From CAVWDU01 sp963753815 (lineage in GTDB: Bacteria > Pseudomonadota > Gammaproteobacteria > Pseudomonadales > Halieaceae), in assembly GCA_963753815.1 (NCBI GenBank), contig CAVWDU010000003.1, positions 1,488,001 through 1,552,000 on the forward strand: a stretch of DNA of 64,000 bases, read 5' to 3'. Below are positions 42,597 through 52,554 of this stretch, piece by piece. The translations under genes and the position numbers were made by a program. The notes below the pieces were generated by a model. The model was given only the letters and a program-made list of their open reading frames with translations. It did not search any database and was not told where the DNA came from. Positions within the stretch are counted from its first letter, which is position 1. The number at the start of each line of letters is the position of its first letter.

Positions 42597-43517
42597 TCAG
42601 AACGAGTACGTCAGCTGCAGGGTCGGCCCCTGGATTTCAAGCTCGTAGCTGTTCTCGCCGTTGCTCTTATCCTCGGTGAGGTCGATACTGGTGAACTGAT
42701 ACCCGGCCGAAAGGCCGATGCCCGAGCCGAAGGCGTAGTGCAGGCGGCCATGGGCATAAACGAACTCACCGTCAAAATCGTCGTAATTCGCGCTGAGCCA
42801 GCCAGCGGTCGCCAGAACGGAGAGTTTCGGGGACAGGGCATAGAACCACTGACCACGCAGGTTGGGCAGTGGTGCGAGTACAGAGTCGCCGGCAGCGCGC
42901 CCCGAGCGCTCCTCTTCACCGATGAATACGCGGGCGGACAGGTCGGCACTCAGGTCGAAGGCGTGGAGCCCGCCGCCTAACAGGATCGCGCTGCGCTGTC
43001 CCTGGTAGACGTTGTACATCAGGTCGATCATATAGGTATCGACCCCGAGATCGGTGTCGAGGGAGGCGCCGGCCTCGAATTCGACACCATCGAAATTGAA
43101 GTCCCGGGCCACTTCCCGGCTGCCGTCGACTTCAAAGGTAAAAGCGCCGACGCTGAGTGACCAGCGGTCATTGATGCGGTAACGGTACTCGGCCATCCAG
43201 CTGGTGTAGTTGTTGTCCAGGCCCAGGTCGCTCAGGGTGAGCTTCGCTCCCGGGAGCCTGCCCCGGGTCGCGGACAGCTCGACGTCGGCGTCCTGCCAGG
43301 TCGCTCCCACCATCAACACGTGCTTGTTTTCGCCCCTAAAGTAGGGGTGCGACACGTCCTGCGCGGGTGCGAAGACAGGAAACGAGACAAGAATGACTGC
43401 AAAGGCAATTTTCACGTGAAGTTGTGGTCTCACTGTGGTCGTATTCTTCTGATGGTACTCCCTGCGGTGTTGTCGATAAAGGGGTGTGTTCATTGAACGG
43501 GTTGGTTGGTGGCGCAT
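42597..43517 (-). CDS. Outer-membrane beta-barrel protein
   Basis: About 280-306 residues. It has a signal peptide (KIAFAVILVSFPVFAPAQD), then repeated amphipathic beta strands with aromatic girdles and a C-terminal Phe (PTLQLTYSF), the recognition mark for outer-membrane insertion. Strands such as SWMAEYRYRINDRWSLSVGA are typical of small 8-10-strand barrels. The start is uncertain: ATG 43517 or 43493, or a GTG at 43415 just before the signal peptide. Function unknown. It is divergent from an M23 peptidase gene. Confidence 0.75.
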   Translation of the reverse strand: MRHQPTRSMNTPLYRQHRREYHQKNTTTVRPQLHVKIAFAVILVSFPVFAPAQDVSHPYFRGENKHVLMVGATWQDADVELSATRGRLPGAKLTLSDLGLDNNYTSWMAEYRYRINDRWSLSVGAFTFEVDGSREVARDFNFDGVEFEAGASLDTDLGVDTYMIDLMYNVYQGQRSAILLGGGLHAFDLSADLSARVFIGEEERSGRAAGDSVLAPLPNLRGQWFYALSPKLSVLATAGWLSANYDDFDGEFVYAHGRLHYAFGSGIGLSAGYQFTSIDLTEDKSNGENSYELEIQGPTLQLTYSF

Positions 43518-43565
43518 GGCCAGACGCTTACCGTTAACCGGTATGTGTTAGGTGCGCATCGCACC

Positions 43566-44816
43566 ATGACGCGCCGGGGTTTATATGCTTGTGTCCGGGA
43601 CGATGAATTGAAAGGGTTGTCGAGACTTTCCTGCCACGCGCTGCTGTGGGTTCTCTGCGCGGTATTCGGCGGTGCGGCGGCAGCGGAAGAACCGTTCTCC
43701 GTCAGCATCAATTCGAGCGACCCGGACGACATCGCGCTGGAAGCGAGGAATGAGCAGCCTTTCCCGGTCACCGCGCGCATTACCCTGCGCAACTGCCGCT
43801 CTAAGGCCCACGGTACCCGAAAAAACGTGACTGCCGTGGTGGGTGCGAACTACACGGGCAGGTTGCTGAGTCTCGAGCCCATCGACAGCGGACAACGCTA
43901 CGGCTACAGCCTGGATTACCACCCGGGGGACTATCGAATCTACCGGGAAAGCGGGGATTCTGCGCCCCCCTATTTTTTTCCGTTCGAGCATGGGCGTAAG
44001 TACAAACTCGGCCAGGGGTTTTTCGGCCGTTTTTCTCACAGTGAGCCGGGGCTCGAGCATGCTGTCGACTTTCAGCTGGCCGAGGGTGACCCGGTTCACG
44101 CCGCAGCCGATGGCATCGTGCTACGCGTGCAGGATGGCTACAAGTCGGGCGGCCTCGATGCCCATTTCAGGAGCAGGGCCAACGTGATAGAAATCTACCA
44201 CGATGATCGCGGAACGATCAGCCTGTATTCTCACCTGGCCCACGACAGCGCGGTGGTAGGCGCCGGCGAGCGGGTGAGGGGCGGCCAGTTGATTGCGCGG
44301 GGCGGGGCGACGGGGTACGTCAGCGGCCCCCACCTGCATTTTGCGATTTCCGCGCCGCTCGCCAACGGCAAGTCCGCCACGGTGCCTTACCGTTTTCGGG
44401 ACACCGATGGCAGGGCCGTAGAACCTGTTGAGGGCCGCTATTATTACGCCAACCACCTTGAACGGGCCGACTTCAACGTGGAATACGGCAGGGACCTCGA
44501 GCCCGGGCACTTTGCGGCAGCCACACCCCTGGCTCGCCGGGGCGGGGAGCTCAAAGTTGTGTCTGAGTCGCTGGACGACACCGGGATTCTCTACATCGAG
44601 AACCCTATGAGGCTTGACCAGGAGGTCGAGATCACGCTTACTCTCAGGGGATACGAGTCATCCGCGGGATCACGCTTCACGAAAACTGTGCCGGGTCGTT
44701 CCCGGTCATTTGCGACGCTGTTGCGACCACTGCGCAGCGCCGGTGATCTCGAATACAACGTATCGTATACCTGGCGCGCGGCTGGACAGGGGCGTGGTGG
44801 TGACGCGTCGCGTTGA
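43566..44816 (+). CDS. M23-family (LytM-type) peptidase, exported
   Basis: About 416 residues from ATG 43566. A signal segment (LLWVLCAVFGGAAAAEE) is followed by a beta-rich domain and then the LytM zinc peptidase core: EHAVDFQLAEGDPVHAAADG supplies the first His and Asp, ISLYSHLAHDSAV the next, and GPHLHFAISAP the HxH motif. It should cut peptidoglycan cross-bridges or activate amidases. A C-terminal beta domain of about 100 residues follows. The frame extends upstream to 43506 but overlaps the divergent barrel gene. Confidence 0.82.
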   Translation: MTRRGLYACVRDDELKGLSRLSCHALLWVLCAVFGGAAAAEEPFSVSINSSDPDDIALEARNEQPFPVTARITLRNCRSKAHGTRKNVTAVVGANYTGRLLSLEPIDSGQRYGYSLDYHPGDYRIYRESGDSAPPYFFPFEHGRKYKLGQGFFGRFSHSEPGLEHAVDFQLAEGDPVHAAADGIVLRVQDGYKSGGLDAHFRSRANVIEIYHDDRGTISLYSHLAHDSAVVGAGERVRGGQLIARGGATGYVSGPHLHFAISAPLANGKSATVPYRFRDTDGRAVEPVEGRYYYANHLERADFNVEYGRDLEPGHFAAATPLARRGGELKVVSESLDDTGILYIENPMRLDQEVEITLTLRGYESSAGSRFTKTVPGRSRSFATLLRPLRSAGDLEYNVSYTWRAAGQGRGGDASR

Positions 44817-44945
44817 ACCGATGCTGCACGACAGTCGCTGCGATGCTTGAGTAACGCTCCGCTTTGGTCGACACGTCGCCGTTTTTAGTCTGATGGATTG
44901 CCGTCGTCGGTATGACGGGTCAGCGTGCAGCTTGGTACCGCCGAA

Positions 44946-45785
44946 TTATTCCGACGGTTTCCTCAGTGAGCGAAACCTGGCCTTGCCCGCGGTGACGAGC
45001 CTTCGCGCTCGATCGGTGACGCCTTTTCTAGCGTCCGCGCCAGCCGAGCGGTCTTCCGCGTGGATTTGCTCGAGCGCTTCCGCCTTGATCCGTGCATCCT
45101 CTTCGAGGCGGGCGCGAAGCTGCTGGCGAACGGCCGGGCTGACCTCGACCTGCACCAGCGCGGGTTCTTCCCGCAGCAGAACCCTGCCGAGACGCTCCAG
45201 CCGATGGTGGTCGAGCTGCTCCGGGCTGAAGCGATAGCGACGCACGGGCTCGGTTTCAATGTTGCGCAACAGCACGTGAATGCAGCGATCATCGGGGTCG
45301 GCGAGGATGCGTATCTGAACACGCATCGGACCTTCCAGCGTGAACCTTGCGCCGACCACTTCATGCCGTGCATCACGCCTTTCGTACCGGTGGTAAAAGA
45401 ACTTGTACCGGTCGAGCAGGGCCGTATGCTGTTCCGCCGCCTTCTGGCCGTTCAACTCGAACTCCACCAGCGAATCCAGCGCGCACTGGCAGAGGATGTC
45501 GAGCTGGCGCGGTTGTTTCGGGTCGTCGTATTCGAAGCGGTAGTCAGACTGGAGCAGGCGGGTGCCCTCCGGCTGCAGGGGGTTGAGCGGGTAGGTGGCG
45601 TGAATTTCCGGCCTGACGACGTGGAGGTGATTGACCAGCTCCGACAGGTACCGGTAGGCTTCCAGCATCGCCGGTTTCAGGGAGGTCTGGTAGTAATTTT
45701 CCAGGGCTCGCTGGCTTTCCTGCTGTGCCAGCTCCTCGGCCTTTATCTGCTCGGCTTTTTCCCTGAGTTCATCCAGTAATGACAT
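44946..45785 (-). CDS. Conserved hypothetical coiled-coil protein
   Basis: A 279-residue cytosolic protein. The first 35 residues (MSLLDELREKAEQIKAEELA) are a charged coiled coil, the middle contains aromatic-rich strands (YKFFYHRYERRDARHEVVGA), and the C-terminus is highly basic (DRARRLVTAGKARFRSLRKP). I do not recognise a named family. Such basic tails often bind nucleic acid or membranes, which is only a suggestion. No operon partner: flanking gaps are 129 and 226 bp, and neither holds a recognisable element. Confidence 0.7.
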   Translation of the reverse strand: MSLLDELREKAEQIKAEELAQQESQRALENYYQTSLKPAMLEAYRYLSELVNHLHVVRPEIHATYPLNPLQPEGTRLLQSDYRFEYDDPKQPRQLDILCQCALDSLVEFELNGQKAAEQHTALLDRYKFFYHRYERRDARHEVVGARFTLEGPMRVQIRILADPDDRCIHVLLRNIETEPVRRYRFSPEQLDHHRLERLGRVLLREEPALVQVEVSPAVRQQLRARLEEDARIKAEALEQIHAEDRSAGADARKGVTDRARRLVTAGKARFRSLRKPSE

Positions 45786-46011
45786 GCTTTTGCCCTGACC
45801 CGTGTGAAGACAGGCCCGGTAGGGTTGTCGTCACCGACCCGTCCGGTGACAGAATTGTGGGTGACAGCCTGCTTGCGGTCAAACGCCCAAACGCATCCCG
45901 CAAGTGGTACGTTGAGTCGGGTCGTTACCTTGTCTGGAAAGCACCGGGTCGTGATGAGCTTAACACAGCGATCGAGTCGCCGGTGAGGCGGTCTGGCGAA
46001 TCAATAGCGGG

Positions 46012-47541
46012 CTAGAGCTCGGACTCCAGCGGCACCAGGCTCATCACCCAGTCTTCGAGTTGAATAAGGGTGGAATCGGAGGGTTGGTGGTAGAGGGTCT
46101 CGTCATCTGACCGCCAGCTGATCCGGCCGTCTTCTTCGAGCATGACCTGCCAGGCGTTGCGCAGTAAAAAGTCCGGTGTTAGGTGCTCGCGCAGTTTGCG
46201 GTTGAGTTCCGGGCTTTCGATCAGCAGGCCCATCTCGGTATTGATATGAAGTGAACGCGGGTCGAGATTGGCGCTGCCGACGTAGGCGCTGTGATCATCG
46301 AAGACCAGCAGCTTGGCGTGCAGCCCCAGGCCCTTGTCTTCAACGGGGGATGCCATATAGCGTTGTCGGTCCTCGGCATCTGCACGCACTTCGTAGATAT
46401 CCGCGCCCGCGCTCAACAGCTCCCTGAGGTGGTTGCGGTAGGCGCTGTGTGCGCTTAAGTGGTTGTTGGAGCCGATCGAGTTGGTGAGGATGCGCACGTC
46501 GGTGCCGCGCGTTTCCGCCCGCGCGACTGCGTCTTCGAGCTCGGGTGTGGGTATCAGGTAGGCGGATATCAGCCAGACTTCATCGGTCGCCCCGTCGATG
46601 GCCGCGATGAGGCTGTTGCCGACCTGCACTGGCGCCCCGGCCTTGTCGTTCGGGTCTCTGCCGGGCGGGTCATCCAACAGCAGCCGCCCGTTGCCCGAAA
46701 ACGCATTGGTGGCCAGCTCCACCCACTGTGCCTGAAGGCCCGCCTCATCGAGTTCCCGGTGCCAATGGTCGCGGGCGTCGTCCTCGGGTTCGATGGTGAT
46801 GTCGCGACCCTGCGCCGGCCGCTGCGCGGCCAGGACCTCGATGGGGAAGGACCACGGGTTGTTCCAGTAGCGGTCGAAGCCCTCGGCCAGGCCCAGGACA
46901 ATGCCGCCCCCCACCACAACCTCCATGTCGCGGAAGTTGCCTGTTGGATGGTAGCCGAAGTACTCGCGGGCGAGATTGCGCCCGCCTACCACGGCGACCT
47001 GGTTGTCCACGACCATCGCCTTGTTGTGCATGCGGTGGTCGAGCCGGTAAAACTCGCCTGCGTTGAGTATTTCGCGCAGTGCTGCCTGGCTCGCGCGGCG
47101 CTTGTACGGGTTGAAGACTTTCAGTTCGATGCCGGCGTGTCGGTCCAGCTCAAGCAGCGCCTGGTCGGCGTTGAGGATAAACGAGTCATCCAGCAGTATC
47201 CGCACCTGGACGCCGCGGTCGGCAGCGGCGAGTATGTGTTGCAGGATCAGGTGGCCGACCGCGTCCAGGTCCCAGAGAAAGGTCTGTAGCTCGATACTGT
47301 CAGTGGCCGCGTCGATCGCTCGCAAGCGCCAGTCCAGTGCGTCCGAGCCGCGGTTGAGCGGCGCGAACCAGTCTTTTTCCTGGGCGTCGGCGACTGCCTG
47401 CCAGAGCGGCGACTCCGCCGGGGGCGGGGTGAATTCAGCCGTCGTTGCGACGGGCTCCAGGCCACTGGCGCAGCCCGTCAGCCAGAGAGACGCGGCCAAT
47501 GCCACGGCCACGGATTTGCGCGATCGCCTGCTTTGTTTCAT
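46012..47541 (-). CDS. Phospholipase D-family lipoprotein (ClsC-like)
   Basis: A 509-residue protein with two HKD motifs, HNKAMVVDNQVAVVGGRN and HAKLLVFDDHSAYVGSAN, plus a basic N-terminus, hydrophobic stretch and lipobox (LTGC). It resembles ClsC/YmdC, which makes cardiolipin from phosphatidylglycerol and phosphatidylethanolamine, but other PLD-family roles are possible. The start at 47541 (MKQSRRSRK) is chosen because the signal sequence follows it; the frame extends to 47601. No ymdB-like partner is adjacent. Confidence 0.83.
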   Translation of the reverse strand: MKQSRRSRKSVAVALAASLWLTGCASGLEPVATTAEFTPPPAESPLWQAVADAQEKDWFAPLNRGSDALDWRLRAIDAATDSIELQTFLWDLDAVGHLILQHILAAADRGVQVRILLDDSFILNADQALLELDRHAGIELKVFNPYKRRASQAALREILNAGEFYRLDHRMHNKAMVVDNQVAVVGGRNLAREYFGYHPTGNFRDMEVVVGGGIVLGLAEGFDRYWNNPWSFPIEVLAAQRPAQGRDITIEPEDDARDHWHRELDEAGLQAQWVELATNAFSGNGRLLLDDPPGRDPNDKAGAPVQVGNSLIAAIDGATDEVWLISAYLIPTPELEDAVARAETRGTDVRILTNSIGSNNHLSAHSAYRNHLRELLSAGADIYEVRADAEDRQRYMASPVEDKGLGLHAKLLVFDDHSAYVGSANLDPRSLHINTEMGLLIESPELNRKLREHLTPDFLLRNAWQVMLEEDGRISWRSDDETLYHQPSDSTLIQLEDWVMSLVPLESEL

Positions 47542-47700
47542 TGCTTTGAACTTGGTCCAGGGTAATGCAGTTATCGTGCACGGAGTAAAGAGTGGACGCA
47601 AGCTGTCCGCGCCTGCGCTGGAGGCGGTCTTTTTAGCAGCGAACCGGAGATTGGTCTATGCTCATGCAGTCACCGGTCGTTTACGCCAGAGGAGATCACC

Positions 47701-48513
47701 ATGCCCCGTATTCAATCGCTCACCGTCTTTTGCCTGCTGGGCCTCGCCCTGTTGGTCCCGCCGGGGGCCGCCGCCTATGAAATCGGGGAGCGATTCACCG
47801 ACAGCCTGCGCTCCGGGGGCAAGGGTCCGGAGATGGTCGTCATTCCCTCCGGCCGCTTTACGCTCGGGGGGGGTACCCCGGGCCAGCAGAACATGGGTGT
47901 GGTCGATATCGAGTACCGCCTGGCGTTCGCCACCACCGAAGTCACGCTGGGACAGTACCGGCAGTTTCTCGAGGCGGTGAAATCGCCGCAGCTTGAAGAG
48001 ATGGCCAAAGGCAACGACCAGCTCCCGGTGTCGGGCATCAGCTGGGATGAGGCCGAATCCTATGTGATCTGGCTGAGCCGTGAATCCGGTAACCACTACC
48101 GCCTACCCAGCGCGTCTGAGTGGGAGTACGCGGCACGCGCCGGCACTTCCAGCATGTACTTCTGGGGTGATGAGGTGGGCGATAACAAGGCAAACTGCCT
48201 CAATTGCAACTCCAAGTACAACGGTGAACTGGCCCCGGTAGGTTCTTTTCCCGCCAACGCCTGGGGCCTGCACGACATGCACGGTAACGTCTGGGAGTGG
48301 GTGAAAGACTGCATCGATTCCAACAGCGCGCCACCGGCTAATGGTATGCCCAAACTGTTCGGCAACTGCGACCTGCGGGAGCTGCGCGGCGGTTCGGCGA
48401 GTTCTGACGGCTGGTCGGTTCGTGCCGGTGCCCGCGCCTCGGCCCAGCGCAAAACCAGCATCCCCGACGTCGGCATGCGGGTGGTCATGGAGATTCCCCG
48501 GGAAGAGGACTAG
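47701..48513 (+). CDS. Exported SUMF1/EgtB-like (formylglycine-enzyme fold) protein
   Basis: A 270-residue protein with a signal peptide (IQSLTVFCLLGLALLVPPGA) and an FGE-sulfatase domain. Hallmarks are EMVVIPSGRFTLGGG, TEVTLGQYRQFLE, YRLPSASEWEYAARAGT, MHGNVWEWVKDC and RELRGGSASS. Whether it is a true formylglycine-generating enzyme is unclear; many family members are non-catalytic or bind other partners. No sulfatase gene is nearby. It converges on the Lrp-type regulator gene, and their 3' ends overlap by 29 bases. Confidence 0.85.
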   Translation: MPRIQSLTVFCLLGLALLVPPGAAAYEIGERFTDSLRSGGKGPEMVVIPSGRFTLGGGTPGQQNMGVVDIEYRLAFATTEVTLGQYRQFLEAVKSPQLEEMAKGNDQLPVSGISWDEAESYVIWLSRESGNHYRLPSASEWEYAARAGTSSMYFWGDEVGDNKANCLNCNSKYNGELAPVGSFPANAWGLHDMHGNVWEWVKDCIDSNSAPPANGMPKLFGNCDLRELRGGSASSDGWSVRAGARASAQRKTSIPDVGMRVVMEIPREED

Positions 48514-49000
48514 TTCTCAGCGGCTGCCCCTGGGCCAATGGTGTCATCGGCAGGGCCGTTGTCATTTTGATCTCCTCCATCACGAAGCTGGCGCTGACAT
48601 CGAACAGGTCTGCGCGGATCAGTTCCTGGTAGAGCCTGTCGTAGTCGGGCATGTCCCTGACGACGGCTTTCAACAGGTAGTCGACGTCACCGCCCAGCCG
48701 GTAGGCCTCCAGGATTCCAGGTATGCCCTCGACGACCGCGCGGAAGTTATCCGCCCAGGCAGCGTTGTGCTGGTTGGTGCGCACGGTGATGAACGCGGTC
48801 AGCGAGAGACCCAGCAGGCCGGCATCGAGCAAGGTCACCCGCTCACGGATGATACCGTCTTCCTCCAGCCGTCTAATCCGCCGCCAGCAGGCGGACTTGG
48901 AGATACCAACGGTGTCCGCCAGCGCGCCCACAGACAGCCCGGCATCACGCTGTAACTGGTCGAGGATGGCCCGGTCGTACCGGTCCAGTTGCTGTGCCAT
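48485..49000 (-). CDS. Lrp/AsnC-family transcriptional regulator
   Basis: A 171-residue regulator. Residues 5-50 form the helix-turn-helix (LDQLQRDAGLSVGALADTVG, then ISKSACWRRIRRLEEDGII), and the rest is the RAM ligand-binding domain ending in MEEIKMTTALPM. It is divergent from a class V aminotransferase-like gene, so that gene is the obvious target. The gap (49001-49194) is AT-rich with TGACAT at about 49067 and TATAAC at about 49081, a plausible promoter. The last 20 residues extend past the usual end, into the overlap with the FGE-fold gene. Confidence 0.88.
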   Translation of the reverse strand: MAQQLDRYDRAILDQLQRDAGLSVGALADTVGISKSACWRRIRRLEEDGIIRERVTLLDAGLLGLSLTAFITVRTNQHNAAWADNFRAVVEGIPGILEAYRLGGDVDYLLKAVVRDMPDYDRLYQELIRADLFDVSASFVMEEIKMTTALPMTPLAQGQPLRTSPLPGESP

Positions 49001-49194
49001 TGCGGCCTCCCCGCGCGAGCATCCGGCGGTCCGGGCTGCCGGCGCTAATAGAAGTAATGGAATGACATTAGCAGAAAATAGCTATAACTGACATGAATGT
49101 TCCACATATGCCAGAATTAGTGGGAAGAAAGAAACAATGTTTCTCGGGGGCCGCGCTATCATCTAATGCAAAGCCAGCCTGGAAGGTCCTGCCC

Positions 49195-50898
49195 GTGAGT
49201 GCACTCATCGACGCCATTCGCCACGCCGTCATCGGCGACAAATGCCCGATTTCCACCCCTTTCGGTGTGCGGCCACTGGTCTATGCCGATTACACGGCTT
49301 CCGGGCGCGGGCTGACATTTATCGAGGACTACATCCGCGAGCAGGTGCTCCCGTATTACGCCAACACCCACAGCGAGTCTTCGTTTACCGGGGCCCAGAC
49401 CAACGCCCTGCGGGAGCAGGCGCGTGACGAGGTCCGGCGCGGTGTAAACGCCGGCTCCGATGACCGGGTTATTTTTTGTGGTGCCGGGGCCACGGCGGCG
49501 ATTGACCGGCTGATCGGTATCATGAACCTCAGGCTGCCGCGGGATCTGGCGGATCGTTTTGCACTGGATGCGCAGATTCCGGCGAATGATCGCCCGGTCG
49601 TGTTTATCGGACCCTATGAACATCACTCCAATGAATTACCCTGGCGGGAGAGCATCGCCGAGGTGGTGCGCATCCCGCTGACGGCGGGCGGCCAGATCGA
49701 TCTCGATGTGTTGGCGAAGCAACTGGACGCATACCGCGAGCGACCCATGCTGATCGGCAGCTTTTCCGCGGCCTCCAACGTCACCGGTATCCGCAGCGAC
49801 GTCCCGGCGGTAACCGCATTGCTGAAACGCCATGGCGCCCTGGCTTTCTGGGATTACGCCGCCGCCGCACCTTATGTCCGTATCGATATGCAGGGTGATG
49901 GCGTGAACGCCCCCGACGCGGTTTTTATCTCTCCGCACAAGTTCGTCGGCGGGCCGGGCACGCCGGGTGTGCTGGTGGTCAAGCGGTCACTGTTGACCAA
50001 TTCGGTGCCAGTGGTGGTCGGGGGCGGGACGGTGGTCTACGTGACGCCGGAGGACCACCGGTTTACCGACGACAGTGAGCGCCGGGAGGAGGGCGGTACG
50101 CCGGCGATTGTCGAAACCATTCGCGCGGGCCTGGTGTTCAAGTTGCAGCGCGAGGTGGGGATAGACGAGATCGAGCGCCGGGAGCGCGACTTCCTGGGGC
50201 GGGCACGGCGACGGTTTGCCGCCTGCCCGGGCCTCGAGATACTCGGCGATTGCGACGCCCAGCGGCTTTCCATTGTCTCCCTGCGTTTCAAGCACGGCAC
50301 CCGTGACCTGCACTACGGGTTCGTGGTGGCTTTGCTCAATGACCTGTTCGGAATCCAGGTTCGTGGCGGCTGTTCCTGCGCTGGACCCTACGGCCACAGC
50401 CTGTTGGGCATGGATATGGATTACAGCAGGGCGATGGAAAAACAGATTCGCGCGGGCGCCATGGTGTTGCGACCCGGTTGGGTGCGACTCAACTTCAACT
50501 ACTTTCTCGCCGAGGCCGACTTCGAGTATATCCTCGCCGCCGTGGAGCGGGTCGCCATGGAGGGTTGGCGGCTGTTACCCAGCTACCACTTCGATGAACA
50601 ATCAGGTGTCTGGCGTTACCGGGGTGAGGCGACGCCGCTGGCGGCGTCACTGGCCTCGCTGTCGTTGGCCCGGCTCTGTATAGAAGGCCGTGAGGCCCCG
50701 CCGGCCCCGTTGGCGCTGGATGGCATGCTGGAGGCGGCGGATGAGATTTTCGCCGCGCCACTCGACCCGGGCGATGCTTCTGTGCTTTCTCTCGAGCCCG
50801 AGGCCGAGCGTCTGCGCTGGTTCGTGTTGCCCCAGGAGATAAGCGCGGAACTGGCGGCGACGGGGGTCGCCGAGGCCGCCAGTGGGTCTCGTTCCTAG
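49195..50898 (+). CDS. Class V aminotransferase-fold (cysteine-desulfurase-like) PLP protein
   Basis: About 567 residues. The PLP-binding Lys is in FISPHKFVGGPGTPG, the aromatic/acidic contacts are in HHSNELPWRES and FWDYAAAAPYV, and a mobile-loop Cys sits in RGGCSCAGPYGHS. This resembles the catalytic loop of cysteine desulfurases, but the protein is much longer, with an extra C-terminal domain of about 120 residues. The GTG start at 49195 (GGAAGG eight bases upstream) fits family starts; the frame is open from 49093. The Lrp-type regulator is divergent. Amino-acid metabolism is likely; sulfur transfer is not shown. Confidence 0.8.
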   Translation: MSALIDAIRHAVIGDKCPISTPFGVRPLVYADYTASGRGLTFIEDYIREQVLPYYANTHSESSFTGAQTNALREQARDEVRRGVNAGSDDRVIFCGAGATAAIDRLIGIMNLRLPRDLADRFALDAQIPANDRPVVFIGPYEHHSNELPWRESIAEVVRIPLTAGGQIDLDVLAKQLDAYRERPMLIGSFSAASNVTGIRSDVPAVTALLKRHGALAFWDYAAAAPYVRIDMQGDGVNAPDAVFISPHKFVGGPGTPGVLVVKRSLLTNSVPVVVGGGTVVYVTPEDHRFTDDSERREEGGTPAIVETIRAGLVFKLQREVGIDEIERRERDFLGRARRRFAACPGLEILGDCDAQRLSIVSLRFKHGTRDLHYGFVVALLNDLFGIQVRGGCSCAGPYGHSLLGMDMDYSRAMEKQIRAGAMVLRPGWVRLNFNYFLAEADFEYILAAVERVAMEGWRLLPSYHFDEQSGVWRYRGEATPLAASLASLSLARLCIEGREAPPAPLALDGMLEAADEIFAAPLDPGDASVLSLEPEAERLRWFVLPQEISAELAATGVAEAASGSRS

Positions 50899-52414
50899 AA
50901 AAAACCCAACGGGTTGGTGTCGTAACTCACCAGCAGGTTTTTGGTCTGCTGATAGTGCTCCAGCGCCTGCTTGTGCGTCTCGCGGCCGATACCCGACTTC
51001 TTGTAGCCGCCGAAGGCCGCGTGCGCGGGATAGGCGTGGTAGCAATTGGTCCACACGCGTCCCGCCTTGATACCCCGGCCCATGCGGAAGGCCCGGTTGA
51101 TATCCCGGGTCCATACGCCGGCCCCGAGCCCGTACTCGGTTGCATTGGCAATCGCCAGCGCCTCCGCTCGTCCTTGAAGGTCGTGATTCCCAGTGTCGGA
51201 CCGAAGATCTCCTCCTGGAATATCCGCATGTCGTTGCTGCCCTTGATCAGGGTGGGCTGTATATAGAATCCGCCCTCGAGGTCGCTGCCTACGGCAGCCT
51301 TTTCGCCGCCCAGGAGGAACTCCGCTCCTTCGCCGCGAGCGACATCCATATAACCCATGATCCGGTCAAACTGCTCGCGGGAGACCTGGGAGCCGACCAT
51401 GGTATCGGTGTCCAGCGGGTTGCCCTGGACGATATTGGCCGCGCGCTCGAGAACGCGTTCGATGAAGGCATCGTAGATGCTTTCCTGCACCAGGGCCCGG
51501 GAGGGGCAGGTGCAGACTTCGCCCTGGTTGAAGAAGCCGAGCAGCAGGCCTTCGATGCACTTGCTGACGTAGTCGTCCTCCTGGGCCATGACGTCCTCGA
51601 AATAAATGTTCGGCGATTTGCCGCCCAGCTCGACCGTGGAGGGAATCAGCGTTTTTGCGGCATTGGCGAGAATCAGGTGACCCACCGCGGTAGAGCCGGT
51701 GAAGGCGATTTTGGCGATGCGGTCGGAGCTCGCCAGGGCCTGGCCGATCTCCTCGCCGTAGCCATTGAGAATATTGACCGTGCCCGGTGGCAGCAGGTCG
51801 GCAATCATCTCCATCAGCACCAGTATCGAGGCCGGCGTCTGTTCGGCGGGCTTGAGGACAACACAGTTCCCCGCGGCCAGTGCCGGGGCCAGTTTCCAGC
51901 CCGCCATCAGCAACGGAAAGTTCCATGGAATGATCTGTCCCACTACACCTAGCGGTTCGTGGAAGTGGTAGGCGACGGTCTTGCTGTCGATATCGGCGGC
52001 AGTTCCCTCCTGGGCGCGGAGACAACCCGCGAAGTAACGGAAGTGGTCGACCAGCAGGGGAATGTCGGCGTTCAGTGTTTCCCGGACACCTTTGCCGTTC
52101 TCCCAGGTTTCCGCCACGGCGAGTATTTCGAGATTCTCCTCGATCCGGTCGGCGATTTTCAGCAGCACATTGGAGCGCTCGGCGGCCGCTGTCTGCCCCC
52201 ACGCCTCGGCCGCGCCATGGGCCGCATCCAGCGCGATTTTGAGGTCGGCCGGGGTAGACCGCGGCACCTCGCAGAAGCCCTCGCCGGTAACCGGGGTGAC
52301 GTTCTCGAAGTAACCCCCCTCCAGCGGCGGCACCCACTCGCCACCGATGAAATTTTCGTAGCGTTGCTTGAAGGAGAACAGCGCGTCCGCTGTTCCGGGC
52401 CTGGCATAGATCAT
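50895..52414 (-). CDS. exaC: NAD-dependent aldehyde dehydrogenase (ExaC/AldB-like), frameshifted near 3' end
   Basis: An ALDH of about 506 residues that oxidises acetaldehyde and related aldehydes. Start MIYARPGTADALFSFKQRYE, the nucleotide fold WNFPLLMAGWKLAPALAAGN, Glu in TVELGGKSPN and Cys in NQGEVCTCPSR are intact. The frame is normal to ITTFKDE at about 51170 and then shifts. The true C-terminus (GIKAGRVWTNCYHAYPAHAA, then GYKKSGIGRETHK) is in another frame down to a TAG at 50895-50897. One missing base in the GACGAGCGG context (51165-51172) explains it. The stop interlocks with the TAG of the convergent PLP gene. Confidence 0.88.
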
Positions 52415-52554
52415 GATGGTTTCTCCCTATCTGGCCAACGGCGAAAGCGGGCCGCCGGCTCGGCAGCCCTAACAATAGTAGAAGGGATCGGGGTGTGCCA
52501 CCAGGCGATGGCGCTGCCGCGAGCCCCTCCGGGAAGCCGGCGCGTGGGCGGTGC

